64,000 nucleotides of DNA from Hyphomicrobiales bacterium (GTDB lineage Bacteria > Pseudomonadota > Alphaproteobacteria > Rhizobiales > Xanthobacteraceae): assembly GCA_018335895.1 (NCBI GenBank), contig JAGXQU010000110.1:1-64000 (forward strand), in the 5' to 3' direction. The notes under the pieces were generated by a model. That model did not search any database, was not told where the DNA came from, and was given only the letters and a program-made list of their open reading frames with translations. A program made the position numbers and the translations under genes. This document shows, one piece after another, positions 57,859-64,000 of this stretch; position 1 is the stretch's first letter, and the number at the start of each line of letters is the position of its first letter.

Positions 57859-58338
57859 CTAAGTATTGTGCACCGATTGATCGAGCGCTTTAACAATGTC
57901 GGATCTGGCAATCATGCCGAGCAACGCTTTTGCTTCGACAACCGGAAAGCTCCGCAATCTCAATTTGACCATCTTCTCCAGTACACGGGTCAATGGCTCG
58001 TCGGGCTGTAACACTATGATCTTGCTGCTCATGACCTTAGCAACAGGTGTGTTCATCAGGGAATCGTAATCCGGCAACAATCTTTGCTCCGTGAAAATAA
58101 ACGCACGAAGGAAGTCGAACTTGGTTACGATGCCGAGAAGCCTTTCATTATCCAGGACCGGAAAGGCGTTGTAGTCGAATTGTTCGATCAGCTTTCCCAG
58201 CTCGCGCAGCGTAGTCGTTGGCGATACCGACCGGATACTTCTGCTCATATGCTGCGCGACCCGCTGCTCGAAGAAGAACTGCAGGATATTTGAAGCCCTC
58301 AGGCTAGGCATCTCGTTTGCCGCGAAGAACCCGTTCAC
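57859..58338 (-). CDS. Tandem CBS-domain protein
   Basis: VAQHMSRSIRSVSPTTTLRELGKLIEQFDYNAFPVLDNERLLGIVTKFDFLRA...VAKVMSSKIIVLQPDEPLTRVLEKMVKLRLRSFPVVE; start could instead be ATG 58311. Confidence 0.88.
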   Translation of the reverse strand: MNGFFAANEMPSLRASNILQFFFEQRVAQHMSRSIRSVSPTTTLRELGKLIEQFDYNAFPVLDNERLLGIVTKFDFLRAFIFTEQRLLPDYDSLMNTPVAKVMSSKIIVLQPDEPLTRVLEKMVKLRLRSFPVVEAKALLGMIARSDIVKALDQSVHNT

Positions 58339-58658
58339 CTGGAAATGCTTTCGAGGTAGCGGACGATCGCTCCAGTATCACGCGGACCAAAAGTAAACTC
58401 GGGCATGTCGGGATGGCCTGTAGATAAGCCTTCGGCCAGCGCTTCGGTCAACACCGATGCGGGGTATCGCTTCAGAACCTCTCTGAAGGCGGGTGCCGAC
58501 GGATGCTTGCTCTGATCCGATCGAGTGATCGCATGACAGGCGGCGCAATGTTTTTGGACGAGCGCTTCACCAGCTCGTTCGTCCGAACGAGGTTCCGCCG
58601 CCAGCCCAGCCGCCAACCAGAGCAAAGGCGTTAGCGCAGTTACGACACGAGCAATCAT
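58335..58658 (-). CDS. Class I mono-heme cytochrome c, periplasmic
   Basis: Signal peptide, CAACH heme motif, distal Met in HPDMPEFTFGPRD. Confidence 0.88.
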   Translation of the reverse strand: MIARVVTALTPLLWLAAGLAAEPRSDERAGEALVQKHCAACHAITRSDQSKHPSAPAFREVLKRYPASVLTEALAEGLSTGHPDMPEFTFGPRDTGAIVRYLESISR

Positions 58659-59692
58659 GCTGCGTCGGCCCGGATTCTGATCACCGAGTCGAGCGGCCGG
58701 CGCGGAGTCGGAGCTACGGGAATGCCGTAGCCGAGCCGCAATACCAGCTGCGGGTATCCTTGAACGGTCCCGATTTTGGCGAGCCGAAACCGGGTATCTT
58801 CCACTTCACAAACCTGGTTCAGATAAGAAGCGTTGACGCCTTGACTCTCGGCGGTGAGCAACGCTGCGGCCAAGGCATCGCCAGTACGAACCCAATCGAT
58901 CGGTTTATCGAACCCGGTCGATAGCACCATGATTGCAGCGGAGGATTGAATCAGAGCTTCATCAATTCTCGATTTTCCCGGCCCCAGGTCAAAGGTCCGG
59001 ATAAGAAGCGGAGCAACGTAATTCCAGGGAGAGTCAAATCCGATCGACTTCGCGGGTAGTCCATCCGGCTCGCTTGCACGGTCCGGATTGACCCAACTTG
59101 AGAGTTCCTTTCGGAAAGCACGATCTTCGAACTGTGCACGATCCGCCAGACCGATCAGATGCGCAAGGGTGACGCGATCATTCCGGCTATTGATCCAGGT
59201 AGCTCGAACGCCGTTCGCAGAGGTTGCCGCCTCGATCGCCGACTCACTGGCCGGCGACAGTTGATTGTCCGAGAATTTGCTGCGGTTGGTCCGGCGGCTT
59301 GTAATCGCCTCAAACAACTCTGGCCGCCCCGAGCGCTTCGTGCTGCGCTTTCCGATCTCGACGACGGCGACAAGGTCCGGATCGTGCTGTTGTGGAAACC
59401 GCCTTATCGATACGTCAAATCCGAAAGCGCGTGCAGCCGTTTCAAGGAAGAAAAGCGCCGCACCGCAGGAGATGAACAATTCACGATCGTCGGGATCGCT
59501 CACCGGCAAGGTGCGCGTGCGATCTGCAATGATCGCTACCTCGCCGCCGCGAACTTCGAACAACCAAGGCTGCGTGTTGTGGTTCGACGGGGCGAGTATC
59601 GCGTACCGCAGCAGAAACTTGATCTGCTCAAGCTTGTCACAGCCGGTGGGAAAATCGTTGGCGGAAACATCCCAACAGTCTAGGTAATTCAC
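58655..59692 (-). CDS. Acg-like nitroreductase family protein
   Basis: LEQIKFLLRYAILAPSNHNTQPWLFEV...DPDDRELFISCGAALFFLE...RRTNRSKF. GTG 59692 preferred to 59707 (GGAGG just upstream). Confidence 0.85.
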   Translation of the reverse strand: MNYLDCWDVSANDFPTGCDKLEQIKFLLRYAILAPSNHNTQPWLFEVRGGEVAIIADRTRTLPVSDPDDRELFISCGAALFFLETAARAFGFDVSIRRFPQQHDPDLVAVVEIGKRSTKRSGRPELFEAITSRRTNRSKFSDNQLSPASESAIEAATSANGVRATWINSRNDRVTLAHLIGLADRAQFEDRAFRKELSSWVNPDRASEPDGLPAKSIGFDSPWNYVAPLLIRTFDLGPGKSRIDEALIQSSAAIMVLSTGFDKPIDWVRTGDALAAALLTAESQGVNASYLNQVCEVEDTRFRLAKIGTVQGYPQLVLRLGYGIPVAPTPRRPLDSVIRIRADAA

Positions 59693-59741
59693 GGTCAAAA
59701 CCTCCACGAGCGACTGCTAGCGGAAATCGCATCCGACTTCT

Positions 59742-59755
59742 TTCAGATAGGTCAA
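59742..59755. promoter_or_regulatory. Degenerate FNR/FixK box upstream of the Acg-like nitroreductase
   Basis: TTCAGATAGGTCAA, one mismatch in the half-sites. Confidence 0.5.
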
Positions 59756-59769
59756 GCGATCCATGCAGA

Positions 59770-60123
59770 TCATGCTGCTTTTGAGGCTTGAAACTGGGAG
59801 AATGCTTCGAGCGCATGACTTGCATACATAACCGACGGACCTGCGCCCATATAAATTGCCATACTGATTGTCTCAAGGATCTCGGCTTCCGAGGCACCCA
59901 ACTCCACAGCAGCCTTAGCGTGGAATGCAATACAGTCGTCACAGCGAACTGCAATTGAAATGCCGAGCGCCAACAACTCCTTCGTCTTCGAATCCAATGC
60001 GCCGGCTTTCAATGCGGTCTGGGCGCTGGCCGCAAACACCTTCATGATGTCGGGAGCTCCGTGCCGAAGCGTCCGCAGTTCTGCACTCAACGCGGCTAGG
60101 GTGTCCGGCCAATTCTTGATCAT
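59770..60123 (-). CDS. Carboxymuconolactone decarboxylase / AhpD-like protein
   Basis: LDSKTKELLALGISIAVRCDDCIAFHAKAAVELGASEAEILETISMAIYMGAGPSVMYA, CxxC-xxH type motif. Confidence 0.93.
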   Translation of the reverse strand: MIKNWPDTLAALSAELRTLRHGAPDIMKVFAASAQTALKAGALDSKTKELLALGISIAVRCDDCIAFHAKAAVELGASEAEILETISMAIYMGAGPSVMYASHALEAFSQFQASKAA

Positions 60124-60181
60124 TTTTTCCCTCTGGTTGGCTATGCTTTTAGACTTGGTACCAGAGTGCTCCGGATACGAA

Positions 60182-60195
60182 TTGATTCAGATCAC
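60182..60195. promoter_or_regulatory. Near-consensus FNR/FixK box upstream of the AhpD-like gene
   Basis: TTGATTCAGATCAC, one mismatch. Confidence 0.55.
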
Positions 60196-60228
60196 TCTTT
60201 GCTATTTCCGGATGTACCGTCACTAGAA

Positions 60229-60242
60229 TTGATCAATATCAA
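60229..60242. promoter_or_regulatory. FNR/FixK box upstream of the 60296 membrane-protein gene
   Basis: TTGATCAATATCAA. Confidence 0.8.
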
Positions 60243-60295
60243 AGAACCGGGCGGCCGGGCTGCGCTTACTTGCGTCAAACAGGGAGGAGCAAAGC

Positions 60296-60682
60296 GTGCG
60301 TTTGATATTGTTGGGTTTTCTCTATTTCTTGGTCGCCTTCATCGCAGGATTCATCCTTGGTGTATTCAGGTCTATTTTGGTTGAGCCAAGGCTGGGAACT
60401 ACAGCAGCACTGTTACTAGAAATTCCGCTAATTCTCGCCATTTGCTGGACTGCTGCTGGGTTTATACTCACACTCGGATCGTCAGTGACGCCTTCGCTCC
60501 AAGAGCGTGGTATTGTCGGAGCAACGGCTTTCCTGTTGCTCGTAAGTGCTGAGTTTCTGCTTGGTCTTTTCTTTAGCTATTCACCTGCCGAAATATTCGA
60601 TCAATTCAGCTCTGGTAACGGACTAATTGGATTGACTGCACAGGTAGCTTTCGGCGTATTCCCGCTACTCCGGCGACACTAG
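60296..60682 (+). CDS. Multi-TM hypothetical membrane protein
   Basis: 128 aa, GTG start with GGGAGGAG RBS; several hydrophobic helices. Confidence 0.75.
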   Translation: MRLILLGFLYFLVAFIAGFILGVFRSILVEPRLGTTAALLLEIPLILAICWTAAGFILTLGSSVTPSLQERGIVGATAFLLLVSAEFLLGLFFSYSPAEIFDQFSSGNGLIGLTAQVAFGVFPLLRRH

Positions 60683-61044
60683 CGAAGGTCGTCAATCGTT
60701 GCCGCGTTCGGACAATATGGTTTCCAGTCTTCGCGCGCTACCGCACTTGCGATGTCCCGTGCACAACGTTCCTTTTTATCGCAACACGAACACGTCAGTT
60801 GCATATCCTTCATCACTCTTGGATATTCTTTCGTTACATTCCGTGCATCGATGCCTTCTCTGAAAAGACGACTATAGAGAAGATCGGCGGCAGCAGAGTC
60901 ACGTTCGGAAAGCCGCCGGAGGTCATATGAAGTCACGCCTATATCGCGCGCCAGCTGATCTACGTGAGCTGGATCGAGCCGTTGGAGCTCCGTCGGACTG
61001 ATCATATTACCGATCTTACAGACCAGCTTCCTAAGATTGAGCAT
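60679..61044 (-). CDS. DUF6455-like small Cys-rich protein
   Basis: LTCSCCDKKERCARDIASAVAREDWKPYCPNAATID; start may be the internal ATG (MISPTEL). Confidence 0.7.
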   Translation of the reverse strand: MLNLRKLVCKIGNMISPTELQRLDPAHVDQLARDIGVTSYDLRRLSERDSAAADLLYSRLFREGIDARNVTKEYPRVMKDMQLTCSCCDKKERCARDIASAVAREDWKPYCPNAATIDDLR

Positions 61045-61063
61045 GCGACCTCGCTCGGCTCTA

Positions 61064-61750
61064 TTACACCCAAGTTGGAATCGGCTCTAAGGCAATATTG
61101 TTCACGATCACGTTTCCACTGGCGATCTCTTCGACCGCAATGCGCGCAGCCTTCCGCTCAGCCTCAGTGCTGACTAAGCCCCAAAGGTTGATCTTGGAAT
61201 TTTCTACGGTAACGTTCAGCTGCGCACGATTAAGCCAAGTTTGACTTTCCAAGTGCTTGAGAATTTTGTCACGAAGTGCTCCATTCTGAAGCGGAGGCAA
61301 ATTTTCCTGTGGCAATGTAGCTATCGCCTGCACCAAGTTCGCCCTAGTAACAATTCCAACAAGTTTAGTACCGTCGAGTACTGGAACGCGCTTGATACGA
61401 TTGCGTTCGAACAGCCGAGCAATTTCCGATAATGGCGTTTCTGGTTCAACTGAAATGACATCATGAGTCATGAGGTCCCGTACCTTGCCAGCATGAGCGC
61501 GAGCATATTCTTCAGCGAGCTGGGCGTTACTTGTAAAGATTGACAACCACCAGGAGCGCTGCACCTGAGTACTGATTTCAACGCGATGGATAAGGTCACC
61601 TTCGCTTACCAGTCCGATCAGCTTGCCGGCTGCATCCACGATAGGTACGGCGCTGATACGGTGCGACGTAAGAACCTGCGCAACCTCGCGAACAGTCATA
61701 TCCGCCGTAGCGGTTATAACTGGACAGGTCATTACATGTTTCGCTTTCAT
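61064..61750 (-). CDS. CBS-pair protein with C-terminal BON-like domain
   Basis: MKAKHVMTCPVITATADMTVREVAQVLTSHRISAVPIVDAAGKLIGLVSEGDLIHR...VRDLMTHDVISVEPETPLSEIARLFERNRIKRVPVLDG; C-terminal LNVTVENSKINLWGLVSTEAERKAARIA. Confidence 0.92.
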   Translation of the reverse strand: MKAKHVMTCPVITATADMTVREVAQVLTSHRISAVPIVDAAGKLIGLVSEGDLIHRVEISTQVQRSWWLSIFTSNAQLAEEYARAHAGKVRDLMTHDVISVEPETPLSEIARLFERNRIKRVPVLDGTKLVGIVTRANLVQAIATLPQENLPPLQNGALRDKILKHLESQTWLNRAQLNVTVENSKINLWGLVSTEAERKAARIAVEEIASGNVIVNNIALEPIPTWV

Positions 61751-61801
61751 TGCACCCTCCTCGCGGATGGCACATAGTCGAACCAACAAGGCCGGTTAGC
61801 T

Positions 61802-61815
61802 TTGACCTAGGTCAA
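61802..61815. promoter_or_regulatory. Perfectly palindromic FNR/FixK box upstream of the CBS-BON gene
   Basis: TTGACCTAGGTCAA. Confidence 0.85.
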
Positions 61816-62054
61816 ATTGGCAACTGGAATGATTTAGGCATCTCGACTCATATGCCTAACCGAGGTCGGGGTACTTGATGATATTGTTGAGAGCTTAGAA
61901 GCACAAATGCAGGTTGAGCGGCTTCCTGACTGCCCTCATAGTCCGCGATGCTGCCAAGACTCGACCCACTAATTTCCGCGGCTACCTACCGCATTGGCGC
62001 CCTCGGTGCCCGCTTATCGCAAACCTTAATGGGTCCGAGTAGTGGAGCAACTAG

Positions 62055-63320
62055 TCAAAAGAACGAACTTCCAATCATCATTATGCAGCTTATAAAGCCA
62101 AACAAGGGCACCCATATCGGGACTCTACTTTTGCCCAGTGTGCTATTTTTCCGTTGCAGGCGAAGTCGAAGTAGCGAAGCGTTTACAAGAGCGAACACGA
62201 TCAAAGTAGCTATCGATGTAAATTCCGCGAGCCGCCCAAACGGAATGAACAAAGCCAAAGCCAATACGAGTAAAGATATTGCGACCGTCGCGACCAGCGG
62301 AGTCCCTCTTGTGCTATGGACCGCTCCGAGTACTGATGGCAAGTCCCCCTGTCTTGCCATCCCGTAAATCACTCGCGAGGCCATCGTCATTTGTGCAATA
62401 ATGGTATTGAGGGTTGCGCCGATCGCGATTGCGCTGATGACGGCAGCACCCATCCCGGCCACATTCTGGAAAACGATTGTGAGTGGAGCTTCGCTGCTTG
62501 CGAGTTTCTCAAGCGGCACTGCTGTGACGGCAATCGCCGCGACAAGAACATACAGCGCAGTTGTTATGATTAAAGTTAGCGCCATCGCGAGCGGCACGTT
62601 TCGCGTAGGCGAATGGGATTCTTCTACCATGTTAGTAAGACCTTCGAACCCAATGAAAGCGAAGAATGCGAGCAAAGATGCAAAAAATAAGCCCGATACT
62701 GTGGCCAAATCGGCCGGCGGCGGGGCCAGGAGCGCATCGCCAATCGGAAGTCCGGCCCATGCGGCAGCGACGATTATTGCTACGAGTCCGCCCACTTCTA
62801 TCAGTGTGAACAAGCTTGCAAGCAGCACCGATTCCAGAACGCCCCATGCGACTACAACGCTAACACCGCCTATGACCACAACGATCAGTAGTTCCTTCGG
62901 CAAATTCAAAAACTGCGCGAGATAGCCAACTGATCCCAAAGTCACGGCTGCGGAGGCGATGACTGCCGTAGCGATCATCAATCCTCCAGTAATTGTGGAA
63001 AGAACGCGTGACCCAAAGGCGGCTCTTACATAAGCGGCTTCCCCAGCCGCCACCGGAAATCGCGCACACAGTTCGGCATAGGAAGCTACTGTGAGCCCCA
63101 TGACGATCGCCGCAATTCCGAACGCAAGAGGCGAGTTTATGCCGGCATGACCGGCGACAGACCCTATAAGTACGTAAATTCCAGCACCGACGGTAACCCC
63201 GACGCCATAGAGAACAAGAAGGAGCAATCCGATACGGCGGCGAAGTTGACCTGATGAGGAATTCCCCGCTTGCCTTTTTGCCGCTTGAAATACCGACGTG
63301 TCAGATCGCATTTGTAGCAA
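62055..63320 (-). CDS. APC-superfamily amino acid permease
   Basis: 12-TM-like; GLLLLVLYGVGVTVGAGIYVLIGSVAGHAG; FFAFIGFEGLTNMVEESHSPTRNVPLAM. Confidence 0.93.
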   Translation of the reverse strand: MLQMRSDTSVFQAAKRQAGNSSSGQLRRRIGLLLLVLYGVGVTVGAGIYVLIGSVAGHAGINSPLAFGIAAIVMGLTVASYAELCARFPVAAGEAAYVRAAFGSRVLSTITGGLMIATAVIASAAVTLGSVGYLAQFLNLPKELLIVVVIGGVSVVVAWGVLESVLLASLFTLIEVGGLVAIIVAAAWAGLPIGDALLAPPPADLATVSGLFFASLLAFFAFIGFEGLTNMVEESHSPTRNVPLAMALTLIITTALYVLVAAIAVTAVPLEKLASSEAPLTIVFQNVAGMGAAVISAIAIGATLNTIIAQMTMASRVIYGMARQGDLPSVLGAVHSTRGTPLVATVAISLLVLALALFIPFGRLAEFTSIATLIVFALVNASLLRLRLQRKNSTLGKSRVPIWVPLFGFISCIMMIGSSFF

Positions 63321-63465
63321 TCCAATTTGTCATTGCTCAGCAACCTTCATGCGATTAAAGTAGGATTTTCCACGAATCGCATTCACCGCTTTTGCGCTTG
63401 ATCAACTGCGATAACATTGTGAAATCCCACTACTACCCTTACTTACGTAAAGGCACGCGCTCCGC

Positions 63466-63479
63466 TTGATCAGGATCAA
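63466..63479. promoter_or_regulatory. FNR/FixK box without an obvious adjacent annotated start
   Basis: TTGATCAGGATCAA. Confidence 0.75.
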
Positions 63480-63790
63480 TCGGTATGGATGGGAGAAATA
63501 CGTTCGCACCGAATACAGATAGTAGAGACATGCTGTCGAAAGGTATTGCCACGCTTGAGGAACGAATTCAGTCACAGCACTTACAGCCATTAATTAACTG
63601 AGGCGGGTTTCCAAGCCAACTCGCTGAGACACAAGACAAAACCAGTAAGTCATTGTTCTGAAACACTCGCACTTCAACGCAATACAGACAGCGGAGAATT
63701 ATGTCAGATCGACCTCCCTGGTTGATCCAGCGCAAAACGCTCAGCATAGCGAGCGGGTAACATCCCTCTGGTTTATGGGGGTAAATCGCG

Positions 63791-64000
63791 ATGTCGATTT
63801 CATCTACAGACCCAAAGAAGGTGATTTCACCGCTAGATCCCACGTACCTTTCTGCAAAAGTGATCGGGCTGGTCGTTGGAATCGCAGCGCTCGCCTTCAT
63901 TCTTTGGTGGCCTACGCCCGCTGGTCTTCCCGTCGCTGGAAAAGTCATGCTCGGCATCCTCGCTTTCGCTGTCGCTGTCTGGATGACGGAGGCGCTGGAC
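63791..64000 (+). CDS. DASS/SLC13-family anion symporter, N-terminal part (runs off the window)
   Basis: Not in the ORF track; ATG 63791: MSISSTDPKKVISPLDPTYLSAKVIGLVVGIAALAFILWWPTPAGLPVAGKVMLGILAFAVAVWMTEALD. Confidence 0.78.
   Translation, partial: MSISSTDPKKVISPLDPTYLSAKVIGLVVGIAALAFILWWPTPAGLPVAGKVMLGILAFAVAVWMTEALD

Noticed and set aside
61830-61980. Short open stretch VGVLDDIVESLEAQMQVERLPDCPHSPRCCQDSTH
   Set aside because: No start, RBS or recognisable family; likely chance open frame in a non-coding gap.
1-64000. CRISPR arrays, rRNA genes, intact tRNAs, transposases, toxin-antitoxin or phage-defence modules
   Set aside because: No regularly spaced repeats, no rRNA-like sequence, no transposase/integrase motifs and no recognisable defence gene in any frame; only the tRNA-Gln fragment at 34815 was found.

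Overview
This looks like a chromosomal window from an alphaproteobacterium, probably Bradyrhizobium-like Hyphomicrobiales; that assignment is inferred from gene content, not proven. Left part (1-19.7 kb, catabolic): a Rut-like pyrimidine/heterocycle degradation cluster (partial amidohydrolase, two RutD-type alpha/beta hydrolases, RutC, RutB, a nitrate/sulfonate/taurine-type ABC transporter, LysR); a DadA-like FAD oxidase behind a tandem glycine riboswitch; a complete liv ABC transporter; an XRE-cupin regulator divergent from hyuAB hydantoinase and an FAD monooxygenase, with a long perfect inverted repeat in the divergent promoter. Middle (19.9-29 kb): a trehalose module (ROK-like kinase with apparently permuted motif order, glucokinase, otsB, GH15, otsA), then an EEP phosphatase/nuclease and a PLD-VTT fusion. 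29-36 kb: a visibly more AT-rich accessory stretch with a divergent REC-EAL / PAS hybrid kinase pair, ORF-poor DNA, a 49-nt tRNA-Gln 3' fragment, a diverged ~100-bp direct repeat and an SDR gene remnant. Right part (36-64 kb): a hypoxia/nitrate respiration island (narK1, narK2, narGHJI, ppiC, carbonic anhydrase, DUF2478, hemerythrin, moaB/mog, usp, hemN, fixK-like, fixLJ, receiver-only protein, a 35-aa membrane micro-ORF, usp, CBS proteins, cytochrome c, Acg-like nitroreductase, AhpD-like, DUF6455). It carries about ten FNR/FixK boxes, most placed about -41.5 from a sensible transcription start. Its content resembles the mycobacterial DosR dormancy regulon. No CRISPR array, rRNA, intact tRNA or transposase was recognised.
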